From Candidatus Pantoea formicae (GTDB taxonomy: Bacteria > Pseudomonadota > Gammaproteobacteria > Enterobacterales > Enterobacteriaceae), in assembly GCF_011752625.1 (NCBI RefSeq), contig NZ_VWXD01000001.1:744001-808000 (forward strand): a stretch of 64,000 bases of DNA, written 5' to 3'. The notes under the pieces are model-generated. The model was not told the origin of the DNA, searched no databases, and saw nothing but the letters and a program-made list of their open reading frames with translations. Position 1 is the stretch's first letter. Each line of letters starts with the position of its first letter. Both the position numbers and the translations under genes were made by a program. Of the stretch, positions 38,144 to 46,898 are shown piece by piece.

Positions 38144-38752
38144 ATGGCAGCCAAACGGCGAACAGAACAGGTAGAAGAAACGCGGGCAAAATTGATTGGG
38201 GCTGCTCGAAGGGCCTTCGCAGAGAAAGGATATAGCGCCGCATCAATGGATGAACTGACCGCTGAGGCAGGGCTAACACGAGGAGCGCTTTATCACAATT
38301 TCGGCGATAAAAAGGGCCTATTGCAAGCCGTTATTGACCAGATCGACGCAGAGATTTTGGCGCAGATGCGCGCCGCAGGGCAGCAGTTTGAGTCAAAGTG
38401 GCATGTTTTTTTGGCGGAAGCGATTACCTACATTGAGATGTCACTGGAGCCAGAAGTGCAGCGCATTATGCTGCTTGATGGCCCCGCTGTGCTAGGCGAT
38501 CCTTCACAATGGCCGAATCAAACCGCGTGTCTGCGCACCACCGCCGATATGCTGGACAACCTGATTGCAGAAGGCACGGTGAAGCCGATGGATACCGAAG
38601 CAGCGGCACATTTAATCAATGGTGCCGCACTGAATGCCGCTCTGTGGATTGCCGCCTCCCGCGAACCGGTGGCCGCACTCCCACGGGCAGTAGATGCCTT
38701 CCGCGTGTTGATGTCGGGTCTTCTGGTCAATCCATCCGTGGCTGCACATTAA
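38144..38752 (+). CDS. TetR/AcrR family regulator
   Basis: A 202-residue TetR repressor with helix-turn-helix at about residues 30-55 (SMDELTAEAGLTRGALYHNF, then GDKKGLLQAV). Start 38144 (MAAKRRTEQ) has GGAG five bases upstream; the longer frame from 38117 would begin inside the second operator. The two palindromes upstream are its likely binding sites. The 3' end overlaps the convergent LysR gene by 26 bp. The ligand is unknown. Confidence 0.88.
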   Translation: MAAKRRTEQVEETRAKLIGAARRAFAEKGYSAASMDELTAEAGLTRGALYHNFGDKKGLLQAVIDQIDAEILAQMRAAGQQFESKWHVFLAEAITYIEMSLEPEVQRIMLLDGPAVLGDPSQWPNQTACLRTTADMLDNLIAEGTVKPMDTEAAAHLINGAALNAALWIAASREPVAALPRAVDAFRVLMSGLLVNPSVAAH

Positions 38753-39644
38753 GTTCGCGCACATAGTCGAGAAAAGCCTGCAGCGGTGCTGGGATCAAAC
38801 GGCGGTCGTTATAGTACAGCCACAGTCCGGAAAAGCTCTGCCACCACTCGCTCAAAATCGGTTGCAGGCTTCCATTATCCAGTGCGGGTTTGATCCAATC
38901 CTCAAACAGATATACTACACCTGCGCCGGATACCGCAGCCGCGACCGTGAGATCCATGGCCGCGCCGATGCTGCAAATAAGCGGCCCCTTAGGCTGTAAA
39001 CGCACCACCTCTTCGCCCTTCTCAAACTCCCAATCCGATATCACGCCAGTGGCATAGCGGCCATATAGGCAACGATGCTGTAGCAAATCACGTGGATGTT
39101 GTGGCGTGCCAAATTTTTCCAGATAGGCGGATGAGGCCGCTGCTGCAAAGCGTTGTACGCGAGGCCCAATCGGTAATGCCACCATATCCTGTTCGAGATG
39201 ATCGTCGTAACGAATTCCGGCATCACAGCCATCGCGGAAGATATCCTGCACATTGCTTTCCGCCACCACTTCCAGCTGTATGTCAGGATATCGCGCCAGG
39301 AAGCCGGGCACGATAGAGGGCAAAACCAGTCGGGCCGCGCTAACGGGCACATTGATTCTTAACGTGCCACCCGGTGTGTTGCGGAAATGATTGAGAGAAT
39401 CGAGTGCCGCATCCACTTCATTCATTGCTGGCATTAAGCGCGTCATTAACGCCCTGCCTGCTTCGGTGAGCGCGACGGTGCGCGTGGTACGATTGAACAG
39501 CCGCACGCCTAACTGCTCCTCAGCTCGCCTTACTGCATCGCTTAAGCGCGATGGATTGCTGCCGGTCATGCGCGCCGCTTCACGAAAGCCACCCGCTTTT
39601 GCCACCGCCACCACCGCATGCAGCAATGCTATATCCAATGCCAT
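38727..39644 (-). CDS. LysR family transcriptional regulator
   Basis: A 305-residue LTTR with N-terminal winged helix (GFREAARMTGSNPSRLSDAV, about 22-41) and a substrate-binding C-terminal domain of the CrgA-like group (RINVPVSAARLVLPSIVPGF). Start 39644 (MALDIALL) has AAGG at proper distance; the extension to 39743 runs through the promoter. It is divergent from the aldo/keto reductase, which it probably controls. Confidence 0.87.
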   Translation of the reverse strand: MALDIALLHAVVAVAKAGGFREAARMTGSNPSRLSDAVRRAEEQLGVRLFNRTTRTVALTEAGRALMTRLMPAMNEVDAALDSLNHFRNTPGGTLRINVPVSAARLVLPSIVPGFLARYPDIQLEVVAESNVQDIFRDGCDAGIRYDDHLEQDMVALPIGPRVQRFAAAASSAYLEKFGTPQHPRDLLQHRCLYGRYATGVISDWEFEKGEEVVRLQPKGPLICSIGAAMDLTVAAAVSGAGVVYLFEDWIKPALDNGSLQPILSEWWQSFSGLWLYYNDRRLIPAPLQAFLDYVRELNVQPRMD

Positions 39645-39741
39645 TGTTCGCCTTTCCGTACACTGTGTCCCGATTTCACCGGATAGTTGCACAGCAGTCT
39701 GTCGATTACAATCTGTACACACATCTACGCAGGAGGTTTCC

Positions 39742-40599
39742 ATGTCTCACAACGTAAAGACTTATACTTTGGGTGATCGTCAGGTTAAACGCCTCGGTTA
39801 TGGTGCCATGCAGCTCGCAGGCAAAGGCGTGTTTGGCCCGCCAGCCGATGAAAATCGGGCATTACAGGTGCTACGTGATGCGGTGGCTGCTGGCGTGAAT
39901 CATATCGATACCAGCGACTTTTACGGCCCGCACATTACTAATCAATTGATTAAGAAGGCTCTGCATCCCTATTCCGACGATCTGGTGATCGTCACCAAAG
40001 TCGGTGCCCGTCGTGATGCGAAAGGAGGCTGGTTGCCCGCTTTCTCGCCCGATGAGTTGACCCAGGCGGTTGAAGACAATCTGCGTCATCTTGGTCTGGA
40101 GGTGATGGAAGTCGTGAATCTGCGTTCGATGCTCGACGTGCACGCACCTGCAGAAGGCTCACTGGAACCGCAGGTCGAAGCGATGATCAAGCTTAAAGAG
40201 CGCGGACTGGTTAAGCATATTGGTCTGAGCAACGTAACGGTCAAACAAGTAGAAGACGCGCAGAAAATGACGCCCATCGCCTGTGTGCAGAATCTTTACA
40301 ATCTGGCGAATCGTCAGGATGAAGCTCTGGTTGATCAACTGGCTGCGCAGGGTATTCCTTATGTGCCGTTCTTCCCACTGGGTGGTTTCTCACCGCTGCA
40401 ATCCGAGCAGCTTACTGCCGTGGCTGAAGAGTTGAATGCCACTACATTGCAGGTCGCACTGGCCTGGTTACTTCAACGTTCGCCAAACATTCTGTTGATT
40501 CCCGGCACATCATCACCAGAACACCTCCAGCAGAATCTCGCCAGTGGCGATCTGGTGTTGAGTGCCGATGTCGTGCAACGTTTAAACGGCATCGCTTAG
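39742..40599 (+). CDS. aldo/keto reductase
   Basis: A 285-residue NADPH-dependent aldo/keto reductase. Catalytic residues are visible: Asp and Tyr in HIDTSDFYGP, Lys in VIVTKVGARRD, and a family KHIGLSNVT segment. In the usual HxxLR position the sequence reads VNLRSM rather than the common His-containing motif, seen in some YdbC-like members. AGGAGG precedes the ATG, so the longer frame starting at 39391 is rejected. The substrate is an unknown aldehyde or ketone. Confidence 0.87.
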   Translation: MSHNVKTYTLGDRQVKRLGYGAMQLAGKGVFGPPADENRALQVLRDAVAAGVNHIDTSDFYGPHITNQLIKKALHPYSDDLVIVTKVGARRDAKGGWLPAFSPDELTQAVEDNLRHLGLEVMEVVNLRSMLDVHAPAEGSLEPQVEAMIKLKERGLVKHIGLSNVTVKQVEDAQKMTPIACVQNLYNLANRQDEALVDQLAAQGIPYVPFFPLGGFSPLQSEQLTAVAEELNATTLQVALAWLLQRSPNILLIPGTSSPEHLQQNLASGDLVLSADVVQRLNGIA

Positions 40600-40654
40600 T
40601 CCTGAATGACGCGGCCCTCGGGCCGCCAATCATTATGATTGCAGGCACACACGC

Positions 40655-42148
40655 CTATGAACGCGATAAAATCCCGCTCTCCACCAGACATGCCTTTAGT
40701 ACGCCAAATGCATCCTGACACTGACGCTCATCCACGCAGGCATAACCCAGCAGCAATCCCCGTCGCTCTTGCTGGTGCATGTAATATTGCGACAGCGGTC
40801 TAACCTTCACACCGCGCCGCAGCGCCAGTGCAGCAATCGCCACATCATCACATCCAGCCGGTAAATTCACCACCAGATGCAAGCCCGCTTCATGATTGAC
40901 GCGCGGCATGAAATCAGCGCCAAGATAACGCTCAATCAGCCCCGCTAAAAAGCGACGACGCTGGCTGTAGAGTTTGCGCATGCGGCGGATATGCGCCATG
41001 TAATGCCCTTTCTGGATAAACTCCGCCAGCGCCCGCTGCACCAATAAATGCCCACCGCGATAGAGTTCCGCCGCCGCCACGCGCAACGGTTGAGCCAGCG
41101 CTTTCGGCACCACCAGATAACCGAGTCGCAACGCGGGATAAAGCGTTTTACTGAACGTGCCCATGTAAATCACCGGCGCATCGGGCTCAAAGCCCTGCAG
41201 CGAGGGAAAAGGCTGACCGGCGAAGCGAAATTCACTGTCGTAATCATCTTCCACCAGCCAGGTTTTATGTTTGCTGGCCAAATTCAGCAACTGCTTACGT
41301 CTTTCCAGACTCAGGTGAACGCCCAGCGGATATTGGTGTGACGGTGTCACAAATATCACCTTCGGTGCCCGACTGCGCGGCGGCAAATCAGGAATAATGC
41401 CCTGATCATCGACCGGCATAGCCTGGATTTTCAAACCGTTAATGCGCAAAAGATTTCGCGTACCCCAGTAGCCAGGCTCTTCGATCCACGCCGTATCACC
41501 GGGATCGCAAAGCACGCGTGTCACCAGATCAACCGCCTGATGAATTCCTTCCGTGATGATGATTTGATCCGCATCCGCACGCACCGATCGGGCCACGCTG
41601 AGATAGTCCGCCAGCGCCTGTCGCAATTGCGGACAGCCGCCATTGCTGCTGTAAATTAGTCGATCGACATCGGGCTCGCGATTTAATCGCGCCTGAATCT
41701 GGCTAAAGAGTTTGTGCGGAAACTGCGTGACATCCGGCGCGCCTGGCACAAACGCGCCCCATTGATAAGGAGAGGCGTTGGCATGGCCCAACAGCGATGC
41801 ACCGCGTTTAGAAATTGCCGCCGTTTTCACGCTCAGCGGCAGCGTCAGGTCATCGCCGCGCGGGCTGTTTAAACACCCTTCAGGCAGCGTTTCGGCGATC
41901 CAGGTTCCGCTGCCGGTGCGCGCGGTAACATAGCCCTGTGACATCAAATTTTCATAAACATTGAGTACGGTATTACGCGATACCGATAACTCACGAGCCA
42001 AATCCCGCGTGGCCGGTAACCGCGTAGCCCGCGGAAAAATCCCTTCAACAATTGCAGCCTGCATACATGCCAACAGACGCTGTTGCAACGTTCCTTCCGT
42101 CATAAACTGCAAACGTTCTAATACATGATCGGCGTATAAACTCCGCAA
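40655..42148 (-). CDS. MocR-type GntR/aminotransferase regulator
   Basis: A regulator of about 497 aa. The N-terminal GntR winged helix (RLPATRDLARELSVSRNTVL, then NVYENLMSQGY) is followed by a fold-type-I aminotransferase-like domain with VEDDYDSEFRF, GTFSKTLYPALRLGYLVVP (the PLP Lys in FSKTL) and ITEGIHQAVDLV. Such GabR/PdxR-like proteins sense PLP with an amine. It is divergent from gabT, so a GabR-like role in GABA catabolism is likely. The start is uncertain: TTG at 42148, with GGATGG before it, or ATG at 42103. Confidence 0.87.
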   Translation of the reverse strand: MRSLYADHVLERLQFMTEGTLQQRLLACMQAAIVEGIFPRATRLPATRDLARELSVSRNTVLNVYENLMSQGYVTARTGSGTWIAETLPEGCLNSPRGDDLTLPLSVKTAAISKRGASLLGHANASPYQWGAFVPGAPDVTQFPHKLFSQIQARLNREPDVDRLIYSSNGGCPQLRQALADYLSVARSVRADADQIIITEGIHQAVDLVTRVLCDPGDTAWIEEPGYWGTRNLLRINGLKIQAMPVDDQGIIPDLPPRSRAPKVIFVTPSHQYPLGVHLSLERRKQLLNLASKHKTWLVEDDYDSEFRFAGQPFPSLQGFEPDAPVIYMGTFSKTLYPALRLGYLVVPKALAQPLRVAAAELYRGGHLLVQRALAEFIQKGHYMAHIRRMRKLYSQRRRFLAGLIERYLGADFMPRVNHEAGLHLVVNLPAGCDDVAIAALALRRGVKVRPLSQYYMHQQERRGLLLGYACVDERQCQDAFGVLKACLVESGILSRS

Positions 42149-42189
42149 TTGGCTCCATCCTTTTCTCTAAAAGTGGCTCTGGCAACAAA

Positions 42190-42250
42190 CCTTAGCGCAG
42201 GGATAAATAAGCGTGTTTGTTGTGATTTGTAAAGACGCTTATCGCTAAGG
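42190..42250 (+). promoter_or_regulatory. nested inverted repeats in the gabT leader
   Basis: CCTTAGCG (42190-42197) pairs with CGCTAAGG (42243-42250), and inside it ATAAGCG (42207-42213) pairs with CGCTTAT (42236-42242). On the right side the two arms are directly adjacent. The right arm touches the gabT ribosome-binding site (AAGGAAAGG). It may be an operator for the divergent MocR regulator or an mRNA fold. Confidence 0.5.
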
Positions 42251-42257
42251 AAAGGTT

Positions 42258-43520
42258 ATGGAAGGTAAAAACAGCCAGCTGCAACAACGTAAAGATGACG
42301 CACTCCCACGTGGCACCGGTAATCTTTGCCAGTGGTATGTCGATCAGGCAGAGAATGCGACGTTGCGTGACGTTGAAGGCAACAGCTGGATTGATTTCGC
42401 TGGTGGTATCGCGGTGCTCAATACCGGCCACCGTCATCCGCGCATTGTGAAAGCCATCGCGGAACAGTTAGAAAAATTCACCCATACCGCGTTCCAGGTG
42501 ACGCCTTACGAGAGCTATGTCGGCCTGGCAGAGCGCATCAACAGCGTGGTGCCCATAGCCGGTAAAGCCAAAACCGCCTTTTTCTCGACCGGTGCTGAAG
42601 CGGTAGAGAATGCCGTTAAAGTTGCACGCGCCGCCACACGCCGTCACGGCATTATCACCTTCGGTAACGCGTTCCATGGTCGTACGTTTATGACGATGGC
42701 GATGACCGGCAAAGTGGCCCCCTATAAGCGTGACTTTGGCCCGATGCCCGCTTCAGTGTGGCACGCTCGTTATCCCAACAGCGTGACCGGTATTAGCATT
42801 GATGATGCGATGGCGAGCCTGCAAGACATCTTCACTCAGGACATCGCGCCGCAAGACGTGGCAGCCATTGTGCTGGAGCCAGTACAAGGCGAAGGCGGTT
42901 TCCACATCGCCCCTGCTGAGTTCTTCGTTCGCCTGCGCCAACTGGCCGATCAACACGGCATTCTGCTGATTGCCGACGAAGTGCAAACCGGCTTTGGCCG
43001 TACGGGCAAGCTCTTTGCCATGGAACATTACGACGTCAAACCTGACCTTATCACCATGGCGAAAAGTCTGGCGGGAGGCATGCCGCTGTCTGCGGTGAGT
43101 GGTCGCGCAGAGGTCATGGATGCGCCAGGTCCAGGTGGTCTGGGTGGCACTTACGCTGGAAACCCGCTGGCAATTGCCGCCGCGCATGCGGTGCTGGATA
43201 TTATTGCCGAAGAACAACTGTGCGACCGCTCAGAGAAGCTGGGGGCGCAACTGGTTGAATTCCTTAATGAGGCACGTCGTCACTGCTCCGCGATAACCGA
43301 TATTCGCGCATTGGGTTCGATGGTCGCGGTGGAATTTGCCGAAGCGCAAACCGCTCAGACAATCCAGCAGCAAGCGATGACCCAAGGTTTACTGTTGTTG
43401 ACCTGTGGTCCACAGGGCAACGTGATTCGCTTCCTCTATCCGCTCACCATTCCGGATGCGCAATTCAGCCAGGCGCTGGAGATTCTCAGCAACCTGCTGA
43501 GCGCACACCAGGATTTGTAG
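42258..43520 (+). CDS. gabT: 4-aminobutyrate aminotransferase
   Basis: Class III PLP aminotransferase of 420 aa (E. coli GabT 426) converting GABA and 2-oxoglutarate to succinate semialdehyde and glutamate. Visible: DFAGGIAVLNTGHRHP, the PLP-phosphate region FSTGAEAVENAVK, EPVQGEGGFHIAP, ADEVQTGFGRTGKLFAMEH and the PLP Lys in TMAKSLAGGMPLSAVSG. AAGGAAAGG precedes the ATG. It is followed by a GABA-permease-type gene and divergent from the MocR regulator. No gabD is present in the window. Confidence 0.92.
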   Translation: MEGKNSQLQQRKDDALPRGTGNLCQWYVDQAENATLRDVEGNSWIDFAGGIAVLNTGHRHPRIVKAIAEQLEKFTHTAFQVTPYESYVGLAERINSVVPIAGKAKTAFFSTGAEAVENAVKVARAATRRHGIITFGNAFHGRTFMTMAMTGKVAPYKRDFGPMPASVWHARYPNSVTGISIDDAMASLQDIFTQDIAPQDVAAIVLEPVQGEGGFHIAPAEFFVRLRQLADQHGILLIADEVQTGFGRTGKLFAMEHYDVKPDLITMAKSLAGGMPLSAVSGRAEVMDAPGPGGLGGTYAGNPLAIAAAHAVLDIIAEEQLCDRSEKLGAQLVEFLNEARRHCSAITDIRALGSMVAVEFAEAQTAQTIQQQAMTQGLLLLTCGPQGNVIRFLYPLTIPDAQFSQALEILSNLLSAHQDL

Positions 43521-43533
43521 GCCCTCAGCTTAT

Positions 43534-43553
43534 CCAGCCCCTGTGCGGGCTGG
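43534..43553 (+). other. intercistronic hairpin between gabT and gabP
   Basis: CCAGCCC (43534-43540) and GGGCTGG (43547-43553) form a 7-bp GC-rich stem with a 6-nt loop. No U-run follows, so it is more likely an mRNA-stabilising or partially terminating element than a full terminator. Confidence 0.5.
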
Positions 43554-43616
43554 TTATTCACCTGCTGCAGCCAGGCTGTGCGACGTCACAGCCCTAGAGA
43601 CAATCTGGAGAAAACA

Positions 43617-45011
43617 ATGAGTTCACAGAATGCCGATGCGCTTGCGCAAGGCTTAAAGCCGCGTCATGTCCGAATGTTATCCATTGCCGGTGTGATTGGT
43701 GCCGGACTGTTTGTCGGTTCCGGTCACGCCATCGCCGAAGCAGGACCCGCCGTGTTACTGGCCTACATCGCGGCAGGTGCGCTGGTGGTGCTGATTATGC
43801 GCATGTTAGCGGAGATGGCCGTTGCCTCCCCGGACTCCGGCTCCTTCTCCACCTACGCGGATAAATCGCTGGGGCGCTGGGCTGGATTTACCATAGGCTG
43901 GCTCTACTGGTGGTTCTGGGTATTGGTGATTCCACTGGAAGCCAATGCCGCAGGCACGATATTGCACAGTTGGTTCCCGCAGATTGCGGTGTGGGAATAT
44001 ACACTGGCGATCACCACGTTCCTGACGGTCAGCAACCTGTTCAGCGTAAAGAATTACGGTGAGTTCGAATTTTGGTTTGCTCTGTTGAAAGTGGTCGCTA
44101 TTGTCGCTTTCCTGATTGTCGGCAGTCTGGCTATCTTTGGACTGATGCCCGGTAGCAGCACACAAGGTATTTCTCACCTCTATGACACGCATGGCTTTAT
44201 GCCAAACGGAATCGGTGCCGTACTGGCCGCCATTCTGACCACCATGTTCTCCTTTATGGGAACAGAGATTGTCACTATCGCTGCAGCGGAATCACGTGAA
44301 CCGAAAAAGCAGATTACGCAGGCCACCAACTCCGTCATCTGGCGTATTGCGTTGTTTTATCTGCTGTCGATATTCATCGTGATTGCACTGGTGCCGTGGA
44401 ATACCCCATCGCTGATGAAAGCCGGTTCGTATCAAACGGCAATGGAGATGATGAATATTCCTTACGCACGTCAAATCGTCGATGTGGTGGTGTTGATCGC
44501 GGTGTGCAGTTGTCTTAACTCTGCGCTCTATACTGCTTCACGCATGCTGTATTCACTCTCCCGTCGTCAGGATGCCCCTGCCGCTGCATCAAAAACCACA
44601 CGCAGCGGCACCCCATGGGTAGCGGTGATTGCTTCGACTGCCGCCGCGTTCCTTGCGGTGATCGCCAACTATCTGGCACCCGCAGCGGTATTTGAGTTTC
44701 TGCTGGCCAGTTCCGGTGCGATTGCATTGCTGGTTTATCTGGTGATTGCGGCCTCGCATCTGGTTCTGCGCAAAAAACGCGAGGCACGAGGTGAGACGTT
44801 AAGCTATCGCATGTGGCTATTCCCAGGCTTAACCTGGGCAACCATGGTGTTCATCGTGGGAGTGTTGGTCTCAATGCTGTTTATGCCGGCGCATCGCTCT
44901 GAGATCATTGCCACCGGTCTACTCACGTTGGCGGTGTTGATCACCAGCCGCATCGTGCATCGTAAACGCGCCTTACGAGAGCGCGAGGCGTTAGTGGCAG
45001 TGCGTTCATAA
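43617..45011 (+). CDS. gabP: GABA permease (APC family)
   Basis: Twelve-helix amino acid:H+ symporter of 464 aa (E. coli GabP 466). The N-terminal LKPRHVRMLSIAGVIGAGLF motif, FMGTEIVTIAAAES in helix 6 and NSALYTASRMLYSL in helix 8 are typical of GabP and related AAT-family members. Start at 43617 with TGGAG upstream. Position after gabT supports GABA as substrate; other APC substrates cannot be excluded. Confidence 0.87.
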   Translation: MSSQNADALAQGLKPRHVRMLSIAGVIGAGLFVGSGHAIAEAGPAVLLAYIAAGALVVLIMRMLAEMAVASPDSGSFSTYADKSLGRWAGFTIGWLYWWFWVLVIPLEANAAGTILHSWFPQIAVWEYTLAITTFLTVSNLFSVKNYGEFEFWFALLKVVAIVAFLIVGSLAIFGLMPGSSTQGISHLYDTHGFMPNGIGAVLAAILTTMFSFMGTEIVTIAAAESREPKKQITQATNSVIWRIALFYLLSIFIVIALVPWNTPSLMKAGSYQTAMEMMNIPYARQIVDVVVLIAVCSCLNSALYTASRMLYSLSRRQDAPAAASKTTRSGTPWVAVIASTAAAFLAVIANYLAPAAVFEFLLASSGAIALLVYLVIAASHLVLRKKREARGETLSYRMWLFPGLTWATMVFIVGVLVSMLFMPAHRSEIIATGLLTLAVLITSRIVHRKRALREREALVAVRS

Positions 45012-45023
45012 AGCAAGAGATTT

Positions 45024-45039
45024 CCGGGCAAGGATGCCC
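45024..45039. terminator. possible terminator between convergent genes
   Basis: CGGGCA (45024-45029) and TGCCCG (45034-45039) form a 6-bp stem with an AGGA loop. The T-rich tail on either side is weak. Confidence 0.45.
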
Positions 45040-45045
45040 GAATCC

Positions 45046-45372
45046 TTATTCATATTGCACATCAATGCTAATCGACTCTTCCGGCACGTTGATGACCACC
45101 ACGCACTTATTCCACACCGGCTTGCCTTCGGTCATATCGTGATCGACGAAGTATTGCTGAAAATCTTTTAGCGCTTCAGTTAAATCCCCAATCGCCTGTG
45201 CATCCGGTTCAAACCAGTCTGGTTCGCCGTTTTCATCCAGGTAATCGAACTGATATTCACCGCCTTCGTCATCGGCAAATAGCTCGGCTTTTACGATCAG
45301 CTCGCGTGCACCTTGCGGTCCGCAGCTAAAAACGATCATTGCGATGCGGCGGTAAAGGTCTTCATATGTCAT
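45046..45372 (-). CDS. YezG/DUF600-like protein, orphan immunity candidate
   Basis: A 108-residue acidic protein, MTYEDLYRRIAMIVFSCGPQ at the start, then AELFADDEGGEYQFDYLD. The pattern (short helix, acidic beta strands, then a helical DLTEALKDFQQYFV) resembles the YezG/DUF600 immunity-protein family that protects against polymorphic toxins. I cannot run a profile search, so this is tentative. No toxin gene lies next to it. It is convergent with gabP and divergent from digH. Confidence 0.6.
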   Translation of the reverse strand: MTYEDLYRRIAMIVFSCGPQGARELIVKAELFADDEGGEYQFDYLDENGEPDWFEPDAQAIGDLTEALKDFQQYFVDHDMTEGKPVWNKCVVVINVPEESISIDVQYE

Positions 45373-45510
45373 GGCAGTGTATTCCTGTTTTTAGTGAGTT
45401 CCCGTGCGCAGCGTTAGCCATAGATGGCATGACAACGTTACCGAGGGCTCTTATTGACTTTATAGCTGATGAGAAGAGAATGAGGCTCTTCGAACAGTAA
45501 ATTGAAAGAA

Positions 45511-46851
45511 ATGGAGTTTATCATAGCCTGTTCCGCGCGTTTCCCCCGTGTTGCCACCCTGAAAAAATCGGCCGCCTTATTGGCTGCTGCACTGCTATTG
45601 GCTAGCTGCAGTTCTGAGCCCCCTAAATCCCTGGTCACACCCTTTCCGACTGTGACGCCGAAACCGCATCCCGTGCAACCAGTGGTTAACGCTGAACCGG
45701 TGCGCGGCGTCTGGCTCACCACGGTGTCGCGCCTTGACTGGCCGCCCATTGCCTCAGTGAATGCCAGCCCGGCAAATCGCATCAGCCAACAGCAAAAGGC
45801 GCTGACCGATAAGCTGGATAAGCTTAAGAGTCTCGGCATTAATACCGTCTTCTTCCAGGTTAAACCCGATGGCACAGCGCTGTGGCACTCTAAAATCTTG
45901 CCCTGGTCAGATATGATGACCGGGAAGATCGGGCAGGATCCCGGTTACGATCCGCTGCAGTTTATGCTGGATGAGGCCCATAAGCGTGGCATCAAAGTGC
46001 ATGCATGGTTTAACCCTTATCGCGTCTCTACTAACGTTAAACCTTCCACCGTAACGGAACTCAACAACACGCTTTCCCTGCATCCCGCCAGTGTATTCGT
46101 TCTGCATCGTGACTGGATCCGCACCGCAGGTGACCGTTTTGTATTGGATCCGGGTATTCCTGATGCCCGTGACTGGATCACCAGTATCGTGGCGGAGGTG
46201 GTTGCAAATTACGATATCGATGGCGTGCAGTTTGATGACTATTTCTATGCGGAATCACCCGGCTCAACGCTGAATGACAGCGCCACCTTCCACCAGTATG
46301 GTGAGGGATACGCCTCGAAAGCGGACTGGCGACGTCACAATACTCAGCAGCTGATTGAACAAGTGTCCCGCACCATTAAGCAGTTAAAACCGCATGTCGA
46401 ATTCGGCGTCAGCCCTGCCGGTGTATGGCGCAACGTATCACACGATCCCGCGGGCTCAGACACGCGCGGCGCGGCGGCCTACGACGAAGCTTACGCCGAT
46501 ACACGCAAATGGGTGCAGATGGGCCTGTTAGATTACATCGCACCACAGATCTACTGGCCATTTTCACGCCAGGCTGCACGTTATGATGTGCTCGCGAACT
46601 GGTGGGCCAATGTAGTCAAACCCACGCACACCCGGCTCTATATCGGTGTAGCGCTGTATAAAGTCGGTGAAACCTCCAAAATGGAGCCAGACTGGACCAT
46701 CAATGGCGGCGTACCAGAACTGAAAAAACAGCTCGACCTTAATGAATCGGTGCCGCAAATCAACGGCACCATTTTGTTCCGCGAGAATTATCTTAACCAA
46801 CCGCAAACGCAGCAGGCAGTGAATTATTTGCGCAGCCGTTGGGGCAGTTAA
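45511..46851 (+). CDS. digH: divisome-localised glycosyl hydrolase DigH (YddW), outer-membrane lipoprotein
   Basis: A 446-residue lipoprotein with lipobox LLAS-Cys (Cys33) and a GHL10/DUF187 TIM-barrel domain. It is very similar to E. coli YddW/DigH throughout, for example RLDWPP, NTVFFQVKPDGTALW, HAWFNPYRVS, DGVQFDDYFY and YIAPQIYWPFSR. The protein hydrolyses denuded peptidoglycan glycans left by septal amidases, aiding daughter-cell separation. The start is uncertain: ATG at 45511 or TTG at 45502, neither with a strong ribosome-binding site. Confidence 0.93.
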   Translation: MEFIIACSARFPRVATLKKSAALLAAALLLASCSSEPPKSLVTPFPTVTPKPHPVQPVVNAEPVRGVWLTTVSRLDWPPIASVNASPANRISQQQKALTDKLDKLKSLGINTVFFQVKPDGTALWHSKILPWSDMMTGKIGQDPGYDPLQFMLDEAHKRGIKVHAWFNPYRVSTNVKPSTVTELNNTLSLHPASVFVLHRDWIRTAGDRFVLDPGIPDARDWITSIVAEVVANYDIDGVQFDDYFYAESPGSTLNDSATFHQYGEGYASKADWRRHNTQQLIEQVSRTIKQLKPHVEFGVSPAGVWRNVSHDPAGSDTRGAAAYDEAYADTRKWVQMGLLDYIAPQIYWPFSRQAARYDVLANWWANVVKPTHTRLYIGVALYKVGETSKMEPDWTINGGVPELKKQLDLNESVPQINGTILFRENYLNQPQTQQAVNYLRSRWGS

Positions 46852-46880
46852 TCACTCGTCCTTGTTCTGGCTAACCACAG

Positions 46881-46898
46881 GCGGCCCCCTGGCCGCCG
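46881..46898. terminator. GC-rich hairpin between convergent digH and LysR genes
   Basis: GGCGGCC and GGCCGCC form a 7-bp stem with a CCCT loop at about 46881-46898. No clear T-run follows on the plus strand, so terminator strength is doubtful. Confidence 0.4.

Noticed and set aside
40609..40625. GCGGCCC/GGGCCGC hairpin after the aldo/keto reductase as a terminator
   Set aside because: The stem is strong but no T-run follows on either strand, so it may be only a stabilising hairpin.
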